Source: Haloarcula taiwanensis
Lineage (GTDB): Archaea; Halobacteriota; Halobacteria; Halobacteriales; Haloarculaceae
Direction of reading: 5' to 3'
Assembly (NCBI GenBank): GCA_002844335.1
Contig: CP019154.1
Coordinates: forward strand, 2,542,001-2,606,000
DNA length: 64,000 bases
This document shows positions 8,376-16,653 of this stretch, piece after piece. The notes beneath the pieces are model-generated. The model ran no database searches, was not told the DNA's origin, and worked only from the letters and a program-made list of their open reading frames with translations. Both the position numbers and the translations under genes were made by a program. Within the stretch, counting starts at the first letter, position 1; each line of letters begins with the position of its first letter.

Positions 8376-9981
8376 CGGAACCACCTCCACCCACCAGTTT
8401 CGAGAGCGCAACGGCGTCAGCGCCGCTGTCACTGTCAAGCTGCGAGATGTAGTGCAAGCTCTCGGTGTGGTGGTCGATAGACAACCCATCCCCGGTGTCG
8501 TTCACGTCGTCGAAGCCGCGGAGGTACGCCTTGAGCTGGTCCGCGACCGACTCGTCGATCCAGTCGATAGTTTCGTAGTAGTCGATTGCGCGAGCCGTCT
8601 CGCGGTAGCCCGAGTGCTGGACCAGGAACTCAAGCCATTCGACGATAATGAGGTCCGCCGCGAACCCCTCCGGCATCGTCGACAGGTACGGTTTCCCGTC
8701 GTCGTCCGCGCTTGCGTCCGAGTCGTCGTCTACCGCTGCTGCATCGTCGTGACCGGCGGCTGCCGTGTCCGTTTGCGTGGTCTGTTCCGGCTCGGGCACA
8801 GGTTCGGGCTCAGGCTCAGGTTCCGGCTCCGATTCTACGGCTGGCTCTGGCTCGGGTTCCGGTTCAGATTCCGTCGCCGCCTCACCGTCGTCGAGCCCGT
8901 CGTCCTCGATAACCTCGTCGAAGAGGTCGTCGTCTTCCAGCCCGCTTGCATCGTCATCCGAATCGTCCTCGCCGAGTAGATCGTCGTCCTCGTCGGCCAG
9001 CAGGTCAGCATCGTCGTCAGGTTCGTCCTCGGGTTCCTCACCATCGGCCCACTCGGCGTCGCCGGACTCGTACTCGTCTTTGAGCTCTGCGAACGATTTG
9101 CCGCCGTCGCCGTCGTCGCTGTCGTCGTCCATACTCTCCTCGTCGTCCATGCTCATCCCATCGTCCATGCTCATGTCGTCCTCCGTGTCGTCGAAGTCGC
9201 CGAACTCCTCGTCGAACGACCCGCCGTCGTCCTCGAAGCCGCCCATGTCGTCGCCGTCGTCGGGAAACATGTCGTCGACGCCGCCGTCGTCCATCGACAT
9301 ATCACCGCCAGTGTCTTCAGTCAGGTCCTCGTCGAAGAACCCTTCTGCGTCGGCGTTGGCGACATCGTCGTCGATATCCTCCTCGGTGTCGTCGCTCCCG
9401 TCGTCGTCAAAGAGACCGAAAGAACCGCCACCTTCGGCCATGCCACCCATGCCGCCATCGACATCATCGGCGAAGGGGTTGACGCCGCGGGTGACCATCT
9501 CGTAGATGTCGAGCAGTTTCCGGACGTTCTCCTCAGTTTCTTCGACGGACTCGGAGATGCTCTCGTTTTCCGTCCGCACAGTGTTGACCGTTGAGGAGAG
9601 ACTTCCGACCTCGTTTTCCAGTTCGTCGAGTCGGTGTTCCAGTTCGTCGGTGTCTGGCCCGCTCGCGTCCTCCATGTCGCCGAACTCGTCGTCACCGAAC
9701 CCACCCATGTCGTCGCCGCCATCGTCGAGGCCGCCGAGACCGCCGAGGTCGTCACCACCACCGCCGTCATCGGCCATCAGACCGCCGCCGTCAGCCATCT
9801 CACCGTCACCGTCGTCCTCACTCGTGCCCCCGCTCTCGTCGTCCGACAGAATCGAATCGAACATATTCTTGATGCTCATACCAACCAGCCCGCCGGTTAG
9901 CAAGACAAAGAGGGCTGGTGCCAGTCCAACCAGTTCCGGTGAGACGGCTGGAGCCAGCGGCACGAGAGCAGGACTACTCAT
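8359..9981 (-). CDS. arlCDE: Fused archaellum switch-complex protein ArlCDE (FlaC-FlaD/E)
   Basis: The ArlC/D/E proteins form the cytoplasmic scaffold that receives CheY signals, via CheF, and regulates the motor. Here one 540-residue chain holds several regions. An N-terminal hydrophobic segment (about 17-37) is followed by Asp/Gly-rich sequence. Next is the FlaC-type coiled coil (about 115-180: LENEVGSLSSTVNTVRTENE to VTRGVNPFADD). A very acidic, repetitive linker (about 190-430) contains MSMDD and EPEPEP runs. The C-terminal ArlD/E domain (about 435-535) begins near YLSTMPEGFAADLIIVEWLE. It heads the arl gene set, with its own promoter region and TATC-N6-GATA element upstream. Confidence 0.92.
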   Translation of the reverse strand: MSSPALVPLAPAVSPELVGLAPALFVLLTGGLVGMSIKNMFDSILSDDESGGTSEDDGDGEMADGGGLMADDGGGGDDLGGLGGLDDGGDDMGGFGDDEFGDMEDASGPDTDELEHRLDELENEVGSLSSTVNTVRTENESISESVEETEENVRKLLDIYEMVTRGVNPFADDVDGGMGGMAEGGGSFGLFDDDGSDDTEEDIDDDVANADAEGFFDEDLTEDTGGDMSMDDGGVDDMFPDDGDDMGGFEDDGGSFDEEFGDFDDTEDDMSMDDGMSMDDEESMDDDSDDGDGGKSFAELKDEYESGDAEWADGEEPEDEPDDDADLLADEDDDLLGEDDSDDDASGLEDDDLFDEVIEDDGLDDGEAATESEPEPEPEPAVESEPEPEPEPEPVPEPEQTTQTDTAAAGHDDAAAVDDDSDASADDDGKPYLSTMPEGFAADLIIVEWLEFLVQHSGYRETARAIDYYETIDWIDESVADQLKAYLRGFDDVNDTGDGLSIDHHTESLHYISQLDSDSGADAVALSKLVGGGGSDGIQR

Positions 9982-10222
9982 CTCTTGTATATCAGGCCGT
10001 TTCTACTCTTGAATATTCCCCTTAGCGTATCATATTTGATAATAATATCCCATTTTCCCGGCTCAGATAGCGTAAATTAACAGACCAAGTACTAGCCTTT
10101 TACATTTCAGATTAATTCCGGTCAGACAATTGGAGAACAGATTGTCCCAGTGCGCCCCCGGCAGACGAGCGGCTGTCGTCCGTCTGACGCCGACCGTCAG
10201 GCACGGAGACTGCTCACAGACA
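9982..10222 (-). other. Intergenic control region upstream of arlCDE
   Basis: This 241-bp AT-rich gap separates cheD from arlCDE. It holds the inverted repeat at 10028-10041 and an AATATT box at 10012-10017 on the minus strand. It is the longest gap inside the cheY-to-arlJ run. A separate arl transcript can therefore start here, although read-through from cheD is possible. Confidence 0.6.
10028..10041. promoter_or_regulatory. TATC-N6-GATA inverted repeat, arlCDE promoter
   Basis: The plus-strand text is TATC-ATATTT-GATA. It lies 47-60 bp upstream of the arlCDE start. A TATA-like AATATT (10017 to 10012 on the minus strand) follows after 10 nt and sits about 31-36 bp before the ATG. It belongs to a set of matching elements upstream of motility genes in this window. 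Function is inferred from repetition and position only. Confidence 0.5.
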
Positions 10223-10744
10223 TCACAGTGTTATCGAGTCAGTGTTCGCGCTTTTGACGATGAAATTACCGGTGTCGGCTTCGAGTTTGACGGACCGGCC
10301 GTGGTCACCACCTAGGTCTTCACCGACAACGGGAACACCGTGTTCCTCGAGCGTCTCGCGCACCTTCTTCGCGTTTCGCGACCCGATAGAGGAGCCGCTC
10401 TCTGAGAAGTCGAGCATATCGCTCCCACCGGCGATTTTGGCTTCCATCGCCTCCGTCGACGCCCCGGCATCCGCCATGGCCTCGATGAGTGCTTCGATGC
10501 CTGTGTCCGCGAACTTCGCATGGTTCCCGCCGTCGATATCAGCCGCCGACGGAAGCATAACGTGAACGAGCCCGGCCACCGTCTTGCGGGTGTCGTATAT
10601 CGCGATCCCGATACAGGAGCCGAGCCCACTCGTGGTCAGCACGGCCGGTTCCGTGGCCACCTTGTACTCGGCGATGCCGACCTTGATACGTTCGGGCGTA
10701 CCTTGTTCGGGGCTCTCTGTTTGGCTACCATCGTATACTTTCAT
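10223..10744 (-). CDS. cheD: Chemoreceptor glutamine deamidase CheD
   Basis: CheD deamidates receptor glutamines and pairs with CheC, linking receptor adaptation to CheY-P. The 173-residue protein has an acidic 20-residue N-terminal extension before the core (KVGIAEYKVA). The catalytic Cys44 lies in TTSGLGSCIGIAIYD, and His61 in AGLVHVMLPSA. The conserved GGSDML and IGSRNAKKVRETL stretches are present. It overlaps the cheC stop by 1 bp and follows cheY-cheC, as in other halobacteria. Confidence 0.95.
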   Translation of the reverse strand: MKVYDGSQTESPEQGTPERIKVGIAEYKVATEPAVLTTSGLGSCIGIAIYDTRKTVAGLVHVMLPSAADIDGGNHAKFADTGIEALIEAMADAGASTEAMEAKIAGGSDMLDFSESGSSIGSRNAKKVRETLEEHGVPVVGEDLGGDHGRSVKLEADTGNFIVKSANTDSITL

Positions 10745-11961
10745 TATTTGAATATCTGTTCGACATCCGCGCCCGTCTCGGTCGCCCGCTCGACATCGAG
10801 GTCGTTGAGGGCGGCGCGCAACTCTTTCTCGTTGGGCAGGGCGTGAATTTCAGCCTGGAACTCGATGTCGTCGGTCTGCATCTGGGAGTCGATAATGAAC
10901 GCGTGCTCCTGATACTGTCCGACCTGCGCTGCAAGCGGATCCATAATCGCCCGACCCATGTCGTGGACGACCCGTGGTGGCGTGTGTTCGACCGACGTCT
11001 GAAGGACGTTCGCCCAGCCGTCGACGAACCCGCTCGTCATGATGTTCCCCAGTTCCTCGATGGCGGCCTTGTGCTGGTCGGTTAGCTCGTCGCTGTCCAC
11101 CTCAATTGGCATCATCGCCTCCGCAACATTGATTGCAGAGACTTCATCGAACAACACCATAAGGTAGCCACTGGGCGTCCCGGTGAACTCGACGACCGTC
11201 CCGACGAACGTTTCCGTCCCGATCTGCTTTGGCACGTCCTCGATGGGAGCGAAGCTGATCTGTGTCACCTCCGACTCAGTCGGAATACCGGTCATCATTT
11301 CGACGTTGTCAGCGGCTTTCTGAGTGCCCCGAGTCGTCATCTCGTTGAACGTCTGGAGCTTGTCAATGGGAATCGCGTCGCCGTCCGTGTCGACGTGCTC
11401 CACCATCATCTCCGTGAGCGACTCGTACTCAGGGAGCATGTAGATGTAGAAGTTCACCGACTCGTCGATCCATTCGATCTCCGATTTGAACACGAACACC
11501 TGCTGGTGGTCGGCGTCCACGGGCGTATCAGGGAGCACGCCACCGCCAGACTCCTCGATATACTCTGGCGGCGAATGGTCGATGGTCGCACCGACGTAGT
11601 CGGCCCATCCATCGATGAACCCGCTCATCATGATGTTGCCGATCTCCTTGATGCAACTCCTGGCCATTGCCTCATCGTCGCTGCTGCCGGGCATCATCTC
11701 CTCGGTGATCGTTCCGGCGCTGTCCACGTCGAAGGCAAGGACAGTATCGCCCTCCAGTACGCCATCGAAGGAGAACTCGACCCCGACAAAGTCCCGGCCG
11801 GCCAGTTCCTCGCCGACATCTGCTCTGTCGAGCAGCGTAATCTTGGTTACGTCGACGACGGCGTCGATGCCCGTCATCTGGCCCATCGACTGCGTGGCCT
11901 GTTCGGCCCCCTCGTGAGCGAGTTGGTTGAACGTGCCCAGCGACTGAATATCGACGTTCAT
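10744..11961 (-). CDS. cheC: Two-domain CheC-family CheY-P phosphatase
   Basis: The 405 residues contain two tandem CheC-like domains. Each has the E-x2-N phosphatase motif followed by a similar helix: KEIGNIMMSGFIDGWADYVG (Glu106/Asn109) and EELGNIMTSGFVDGWANVLQ (about 308-312). Both also share a TPP-type strand before the C-terminal subdomain. Single-domain CheC is about 200 residues, so this is a full duplication. Known for the family: CheY-P dephosphorylation and CheD binding. It starts directly after the cheY stop. Confidence 0.92.
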   Translation of the reverse strand: MNVDIQSLGTFNQLAHEGAEQATQSMGQMTGIDAVVDVTKITLLDRADVGEELAGRDFVGVEFSFDGVLEGDTVLAFDVDSAGTITEEMMPGSSDDEAMARSCIKEIGNIMMSGFIDGWADYVGATIDHSPPEYIEESGGGVLPDTPVDADHQQVFVFKSEIEWIDESVNFYIYMLPEYESLTEMMVEHVDTDGDAIPIDKLQTFNEMTTRGTQKAADNVEMMTGIPTESEVTQISFAPIEDVPKQIGTETFVGTVVEFTGTPSGYLMVLFDEVSAINVAEAMMPIEVDSDELTDQHKAAIEELGNIMTSGFVDGWANVLQTSVEHTPPRVVHDMGRAIMDPLAAQVGQYQEHAFIIDSQMQTDDIEFQAEIHALPNEKELRAALNDLDVERATETGADVEQIFK

Positions 11962-12321
11962 CTATGAGGGAACGACGTCCTCGATAGCCTCCATCACGCT
12001 GGGTTTCTGGAACGGCTTGGTGATGTACCCGTCAGCCCCCGCTTTCACGGCCTCCTTCATCTTCTCTTCCTGACCGACGCTTGTACACATGATGACGTTC
12101 GCGTCGGGATTGGAGGATTTGATCTCGTCCGTGGCTTCGATGCCGTCCCGGATGGGCATCACGATGTCCATCATCACCAGGTCCGGCCCTTCTTCTTTGA
12201 ACACTTCGACAGCTTCGACACCGTTCTCGACCTCCCCAACGATCTCGTGGTCTTCTTCGAGAATCTCGCGGAGGAGGTTACGCATAAACTCTGAATCGTC
12301 GGCGATCAGTACGTCTGGCAT
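11962..12321 (-). CDS. cheY: Chemotaxis response regulator CheY
   Basis: Stand-alone receiver, 119 residues from MPDVLIADDS. Acidic pocket Asp8/Asp9, phosphoacceptor Asp52 (MMDIVMP), switch Thr80 (MCTSVGQ) and Lys102 (ITKPF) are all present. CheY-P acts on the archaellum motor through CheF and ArlCDE. An upstream ATG at 12330 would add MIG. The start at 12321 is preferred because a TATA-like TTTATC at 12358-12353 predicts transcription starting close to it. First gene of cheY-cheC-cheD. Confidence 0.95.
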   Translation of the reverse strand: MPDVLIADDSEFMRNLLREILEEDHEIVGEVENGVEAVEVFKEEGPDLVMMDIVMPIRDGIEATDEIKSSNPDANVIMCTSVGQEEKMKEAVKAGADGYITKPFQKPSVMEAIEDVVPS

Positions 12322-12352
12322 GCCTATCAAGCCTACATATCGTGATGAGTTA

Positions 12353-12386
12353 GATAAAGGTGTCCCGTAAATTATCGCGTGTGATA
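12353..12386 (-). promoter_or_regulatory. cheY promoter: TATC-N6-GATA inverted repeat and TATA box
   Basis: The inverted repeat TATC-GCGTGT-GATA is at 12373-12386. On the minus strand it is followed after 14 nt by TTTATC (12358 to 12353). The box lies 32-37 bp before the cheY ATG at 12321. An extended 17-base match, CGATATCACAxGCGATA on the minus strand, is shared with the site upstream of the winged-helix gene at 17348. Confidence 0.55.
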
Positions 12387-12407
12387 TCGGTGGGTCCCGA
12401 AACCCAG

Positions 12408-14411
12408 TTACACCGCAGGGAGATGGCGTGTGAGAACGCGGATGAAATCGAGCGCGAAGGAGCCATACTGGAAGTACACGAGCCCCGATAGGAGGAGGTA
12501 CGCTGTCGTTAGTCCTGCCGGGAGTGCCAAGCCCAGTGCGACCGCTCTGGACGGGACCCGTTCAGGAGCGAGTGTGCGACCCAGCACAGTCCCGCCACAG
12601 ACTGCTGCCCCACCGAGATTGAGGAGAGCGTGAAACTGTACCGACTCTCCCAGCGCCAGATCGAGTCCAGCAACGACACCGAGTCCGAAAATAAGACCTC
12701 CGATTGTACTCGCAGCGTACCCGCCGGCAAGCCACTCCTTCGCGTCGCTGACGGTTTCGTGAACTGCGGGTATCCGAACGACGCCGTACATGACGAGCGG
12801 GACCGTCGGCAGCAGATATCGAACAGTGAGTTGTGTGTGCAGCGGCAGACGGCTCAGATAGATGAGCGTGAACACAGCGGCGAGAGCCGTAACGAGCAGA
12901 TCAGTCTGTGTTCGGGGCGAGTACTGTGACGGACGGACACTCCATTGCCGCATGCGCTGATTAGCTGACCGGACCAGGACCGCAGGGAGTGCCGCGACTG
13001 CGCCGAAAAGCGGGACGGCCTCGAGCATCGTGAGTTCGATCGCCTCGTAGGAATTAGGGGCGTAGTTGATCCGTGGCGCGGAGCCGCTCCGCAGGAATAT
13101 CTGGGACATTCGCTTTGGCGTAGTTAGCACGTCAAGGCCATGACTGACCGCATCCGAGACGAACACCATCGCGGGGGCCGCAGGTCCCATGATCCGGTCG
13201 AACAGGCCGAGAATCGGGGTGAGTATCGACGTTCCGGATTCACCGCCCGTCACAGTGGAACCACCACTACCAGTCCCGCCAGTCCCGCCAGCCCCGCCGT
13301 CCGCACCAGCACCCTCAGTCCCGCCAGCGGCGCTCTTGCCACCCGTTCCGGTATCACCGCCGGGTGTAAACTCGACGTTTGCACCCCCCACAGCGGAAAG
13401 CAACCGCGGCGGTTTGACCGGGTTACCGGAGATAAGGAGATTCGTCACGAGCATCGGGAGCGATCCGAGGAAGAGCGCGAGGCCAATACCAGCGAGGTGG
13501 ACGAGCGAATTCCGCTTTGCGGTGACAAGGTCTATGATGGCCAGTGTCACCACGAGGAAGAATCCCTCGAAGGCATGGGTCCAGGTGACCAGTCCAGCGG
13601 TGGCGTACGCACCGGCGCGAAAGCCGAGCCCCCTCTGAAACATAGCGTCAGCATACGCAAGTCGGCTCCGGGCGAACAGGTACACCGACGTCAGTAGCAA
13701 CAGTCCCACCATGACGTGCCGTTTCGGAAGCGAAGCCCAAAATCCGACAGACGTGGCGATACCGATTGCAGCACCAGCCCCCAGAGCAACCGAGCGGTCA
13801 TGCCAGATTCCGACGAGGCGGTAGAGAACGACACTGGTCGTCGCCGCTGCAAGCATCGTTGAAATCTGGAACGCAGCTATCGGGAGCGCAGTGTCCGGAA
13901 GGGCTGTCGCTGTCAGCGCGCCGGTCAGAAACAGGACGGCGACGACACTGCTACCGACCCACAGAACAGTGCGTCTCGCGGTATTGGTGTGGCGCTGTCC
14001 GAGCACGCTGACGTGAGACACGAAAGCGAGTGCAGTGCCCGACCAGAGTCCAAGAAGCAATAGCCGGGGGGTTATGAACGCGGACAGTGCCTGAAGTATC
14101 CAGACCAGCGGGACAGCCAGCAGGATCTGGCCGTAGTTTCGGCCGTACAGCCTACCGCCGGACTCGTGCAGGCCCGGTTGTGCGCCGAGTGTCAGGGTGT
14201 ACGGCGTTTCTGTGATGTGGAGCTGCCCGTTCGACACAGCGACGAGCGCGTTGGCAGTGGTGTACGTGTCGGTGATGAAAATGCCGACACGCCAGTAGAG
14301 CCCAAACGTAACGAGCAGACCGAGCCAGAGGACATAGCCGTAGCGGTCACCGAACACAACCGTTCCGAACTGTCGACAGCGACCGGTGAACCACTCGGTG
14401 TCTCGGGTCAT
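12408..14411 (-). CDS. Polytopic membrane protein, possible GT-C-fold glycosyltransferase (cassette copy 1, large subunit)
   Basis: This 667-residue protein has roughly a dozen hydrophobic helices. The first external loop carries an Asp (Asp48 in GIFITDTYTTANA) and later GRLYGRNYGQILLAVPLVW. That layout recalls the DxD/ExD first loop of GT-C enzymes such as the PMT/GT39 group, though I cannot confirm homology. Other conserved points are FWASLPKRHVMVGL and WTHAFEGFFLV. A long Gly/Ser/Thr-rich loop lies near residues 345-395. It overlaps the small upstream gene by 4 bp (ATGA). A clear paralogue with the same partner starts at 27415. The function is unknown; surface or archaellin glycosylation is only a guess. 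Confidence 0.7.
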   Translation of the reverse strand: MTRDTEWFTGRCRQFGTVVFGDRYGYVLWLGLLVTFGLYWRVGIFITDTYTTANALVAVSNGQLHITETPYTLTLGAQPGLHESGGRLYGRNYGQILLAVPLVWILQALSAFITPRLLLLGLWSGTALAFVSHVSVLGQRHTNTARRTVLWVGSSVVAVLFLTGALTATALPDTALPIAAFQISTMLAAATTSVVLYRLVGIWHDRSVALGAGAAIGIATSVGFWASLPKRHVMVGLLLLTSVYLFARSRLAYADAMFQRGLGFRAGAYATAGLVTWTHAFEGFFLVVTLAIIDLVTAKRNSLVHLAGIGLALFLGSLPMLVTNLLISGNPVKPPRLLSAVGGANVEFTPGGDTGTGGKSAAGGTEGAGADGGAGGTGGTGSGGSTVTGGESGTSILTPILGLFDRIMGPAAPAMVFVSDAVSHGLDVLTTPKRMSQIFLRSGSAPRINYAPNSYEAIELTMLEAVPLFGAVAALPAVLVRSANQRMRQWSVRPSQYSPRTQTDLLVTALAAVFTLIYLSRLPLHTQLTVRYLLPTVPLVMYGVVRIPAVHETVSDAKEWLAGGYAASTIGGLIFGLGVVAGLDLALGESVQFHALLNLGGAAVCGGTVLGRTLAPERVPSRAVALGLALPAGLTTAYLLLSGLVYFQYGSFALDFIRVLTRHLPAV

Positions 14412-14890
14412 CGCTCCACCTGCACTGTCACGTTTTCAGCAACGATTGTCTCAGCAGTTTCGAAGCTCTGGACCCGAAGCCGAACGGTGCCTCTGTACAC
14501 GTCCCGCTCCAGCGACGACGGTCGTACCGCTCTGTCACCCGGTGCGAGTCGGTATGTTCCAGACTGGCCCTCCGAGAGGACCTGCTCGTCTTCGCGGGAG
14601 ATATCGAGCGCAGGGACCGCGACCTGATACAGCAGCCTCGGGCGGCCCGTGACGGAATCGACGGTTACGCTGGCATCGGGCACCCGGAGATACGCAACGT
14701 CCGTGCCGAACCGGCCGTCCGTAATCCGTATCTCCGATGTGGGAAGTTGGACGGAACTGATGACCGCCGTCCCGTCACCGATAGTCGTCGGCTGCGTTCT
14801 GACAGCGTCGACGCCGACGAGCGGCCCCGTCACGACGAGTGTTACCAGAACAAACAGGGCAACGACCGTCGGCGGCTGACGCAGGACCAT
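14408..14890 (-). CDS. Small membrane-anchored protein (cassette copy 1, small subunit)
   Basis: The 160 residues have an N-terminal helix (about 8-26: TVVALFVLVTLVVTGPLVGV) followed by a beta-rich exterior domain with no cysteine. It matches the 160-residue product starting at 26936 in length, in the GPLVG exit from the helix, in the GDG-TAV strand and in the GRFG turn. Each is followed by a large membrane protein with an ATGA overlap. I do not recognise a named family. It is probably exposed outside the cell and partners the large protein. Confidence 0.7.
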   Translation of the reverse strand: MVLRQPPTVVALFVLVTLVVTGPLVGVDAVRTQPTTIGDGTAVISSVQLPTSEIRITDGRFGTDVAYLRVPDASVTVDSVTGRPRLLYQVAVPALDISREDEQVLSEGQSGTYRLAPGDRAVRPSSLERDVYRGTVRLRVQSFETAETIVAENVTVQVER

Positions 14891-15019
14891 TATCTACCCT
14901 ACACACTGCTGCGCCCGGATTTAAATCCCCCGTCGGCTGGACAGACTGCTGTCCCTGTTCGCCGCGACAGCTACTCGAGTGCAGGTCGTTGTTTGGCAAT
15001 CACGTATAGGCGGCCCGTA

Positions 15020-15595
15020 TCAGAGTTCGGCACCGTCGGCATCTTCGACGGCCTCTAAGAGATCAGCGATGGAATCGTCCGGCGTCAATTGTGTCGACCG
15101 GACGAGCTGCTTGATGACCGCTGGCGGGTAGCGAACCGGAACGTTCGATTCCGACAGCAGAATACCCAGCACTTCTTCGACCGGTGTCGACCCGTCCATC
15201 TGCCGACCGTACCAGAGCATGAAGCTCTCGAACACAGTGACGATGTCGTTGGAAGCAAGCTGTTGCTGGTCGACGTCGCCGTCGAACTTCGCAGTCACGT
15301 CGAAGCCGTATCTGGCGTTCGAGTCGGCCATCTGTTCGGCAAGCCACTCGTGGACGTTCGCGTCGGAGAATTCAGGCGTCGACGGCTCCGGGTCTGGTGC
15401 AGGAGACGGCGGTGATTCAGACGCCGAATCCGACGAAGCTTGGTTTCCGTAGGTGTCATCGGTGCGGACATCCGACGAAACAACGTAGCGGCCCTCGTCG
15501 ATTTCAGTGACGTGCTCGTCGTCGGCGATATCGAGCTCTTCGGGCGAAAGTACCTTGCCCTCTTCCGGATTCGGTTCGTCTGACCGCCGAGCCAT
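15020..15595 (-). CDS. DUF7500-like soluble acidic protein
   Basis: The 191-residue product starts MARRSDEPNPEEGKVLSPEELDI, an opening I associate with the haloarchaeal DUF7500 family (from memory). A disordered Pro/Ser/Glu linker (about 55-80) leads to a helical C-terminal domain (about 80-185: ANVHEWLAEQMADSNARYGF to LLEAVEDADG). No catalytic motif is visible. It follows the archaellin gene on the same strand by 90 bp and precedes the membrane cassette. A role in motility is suggested only by position. Confidence 0.7.
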   Translation of the reverse strand: MARRSDEPNPEEGKVLSPEELDIADDEHVTEIDEGRYVVSSDVRTDDTYGNQASSDSASESPPSPAPDPEPSTPEFSDANVHEWLAEQMADSNARYGFDVTAKFDGDVDQQQLASNDIVTVFESFMLWYGRQMDGSTPVEEVLGILLSESNVPVRYPPAVIKQLVRSTQLTPDDSIADLLEAVEDADGAEL

Positions 15596-15685
15596 AGCTA
15601 CTAGTGTGTGAGGCTATCGTATAACTCCGTCGCTGGTCAGGGTGGGTGAAAAGAGAACTGCGTCAAACCGAATAGATGACCGAAT

Positions 15686-16291
15686 TTAGAGGCTGACTGC
15701 GGAGTTACCAGACAGGGTCTCCGGAACGACCAGTCGAACGGTCGTCGTACCACCAGACTGGGTGTTCAGTCGGACAGTTGCCGTTGAACCTTCCGCAAGA
15801 TTGCTGCCGCGGATGGCGGACGTATCGAACTGGAGTCGGGCTCGGTCAGACGGGTCGTTCAGCACTTGGCTCTCAGATATGGAGCCGTCGTCGTCCTGTA
15901 CCTGGGTGACGCCGAAGTTTTCTCCGTCTGCCGTCCTTTCAGCACCATCCTCAACAGTCAGGTCGTACGAGCCTGAGGAGTCGACCCACTGAGCAATCGT
16001 GCTTCCGATATCGATGTTGGCTGCACCGGGGGCACGCTTGACCGTTAGGTTCACCGTACCGACACCAGTATCAGTGATGTCTTCACCGACGGCGTTGACG
16101 AGCTGCAGTCGGTTCGTCACTTGGTCACTGCTCTGTTGTCCGGTTTCCTCGGCGCTGCTCTGGAGGAAGCCAGCCGTGTTAATCAGGACGCCCGCAGCGA
16201 TTGCCGCCACCAGCACCATCGCGATGAACACGATCAGGGTGCCGATACCGACCTGCCCGCGGTCGTCGTCGTTCGTTAGTTCCGTTAGCAT
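15686..16291 (-). CDS. arlB: Archaellin (flagellin) structural protein
   Basis: Filament subunit of the archaellum, 201 residues. The class III signal peptide is [12 protein letters not shown], with cleavage expected between Gly12 and Gln13. The mature N terminus is [20 protein letters not shown], the hydrophobic core helix, followed by a beta-rich domain. It contains NLT (within VNLTVKR) and other N-x-S/T sites for N-glycosylation. An in-frame ATG at 16366 would add 25 residues in front of the signal peptide; the ATG at 16291 is correct by family. It is the only archaellin in the window, read toward the arl genes but separated from them. Confidence 0.94.
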   Translation of the reverse strand: MLTELTNDDDRGQVGIGTLIVFIAMVLVAAIAAGVLINTAGFLQSSAEETGQQSSDQVTNRLQLVNAVGEDITDTGVGTVNLTVKRAPGAANIDIGSTIAQWVDSSGSYDLTVEDGAERTADGENFGVTQVQDDDGSISESQVLNDPSDRARLQFDTSAIRGSNLAEGSTATVRLNTQSGGTTTVRLVVPETLSGNSAVSL

Positions 16292-16300
16292 TGTTGATCC

Positions 16301-16315
16301 GGGTCTGTCTGACCC
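16301..16315 (-). promoter_or_regulatory. Short hairpin in the archaellin 5' leader
   Basis: GGGTC-TGTCT-GACCC forms a 5-bp perfect stem, ending 10 nt before the ATG at 16291. If transcription starts about 27 nt after the TATTAT box at 16341-16346, the hairpin would lie at the 5' end of the mRNA. It may stabilise the message or affect translation; inference only. Confidence 0.35.
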
Positions 16316-16340
16316 TATGCAACCGTTCTTTTCGCCAGTA

Positions 16341-16373
16341 ATAATACCTCCCCCCAAATTATACAACCTGATA
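16341..16373 (-). promoter_or_regulatory. Archaellin promoter: degenerate TATC-N6-GATA element and TATA-like box
   Basis: On the minus strand TATC-AGGTTG-TATA (16373 to 16360, one mismatch) is followed after 13 nt by TATTAT (16346 to 16341). The spacing matches that at cheY, cheW and the small membrane gene. GTATAATT at 16357-16364 is an alternative TATA box overlapping the element. Confidence 0.45.
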
Positions 16374-16402
16374 ATGAGGTTTTGAGGGGCTGTGAGAGGG
16401 AT

Positions 16403-16446
16403 TTGCCTAGAGAACGCCTATCATTTGACCTGAAGAAGATAGGCAA
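16403..16446. repeat. Overlapping inverted repeats upstream of the archaellin
   Basis: TTGCCTA (16403-16409) can pair with TAGGCAA (16440-16446). GCCTATC (16416-16422) can pair with GATAGGC (16438-16444). The two pairings share the right arm, so they are mutually exclusive. It lies 110-155 bp upstream of the archaellin start and could be a regulator-binding site or a decayed repeat. Confidence 0.4.
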
Positions 16447-16653
16447 GCCACGTCGCTTGCAAGAATCAGATTTAATCGCTTCCGTAAGTTGGTATCAGCG
16501 ATGGAAATGGTCGTCTGGTGTGTAGTCGAGAGGTGTGGTACATTTGGCCTGGTTGGGGCTCGGTAGATAGAAAATGTACATCGAGACCATCGTCGACAGA
16601 GAGAGGCCCCAGTCGCAGGCTGGTCGGTCAGTTGGTGTAGCCGAAACGCGTAG

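Larger units (their letters stand above)
16292..16653. other. 362-bp intergenic region upstream of the archaellin
   Basis: No gene is seen here. It contains the archaellin leader with a GGGTC/GACCC hairpin (16301-16315), a TATTAT box (16346 to 16341, minus), a degenerate inverted repeat (16360-16373) and a pair of overlapping inverted repeats (16403-16446). The remainder up to the stop of the small membrane gene shows no clear structure. Confidence 0.6.

Noticed and set aside
8376..8489. 38-residue N-terminal extension of ArlF
   Set aside because: The extension is arginine-rich out-of-frame arlCDE sequence; the hydrophobic helix and family start begin at 8375.
9060..9300. Possible CRISPR or tandem DNA repeat in arlCDE
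   Set aside because: The periodicity comes from Asp/Met codons of an acidic linker; unit length and sequence vary.
8765..9505. Ser-rich plus-strand frame opposite arlCDE
   Set aside because: It is low-complexity antisense of the Asp/Glu-rich linker (GTC/GAC repeats).
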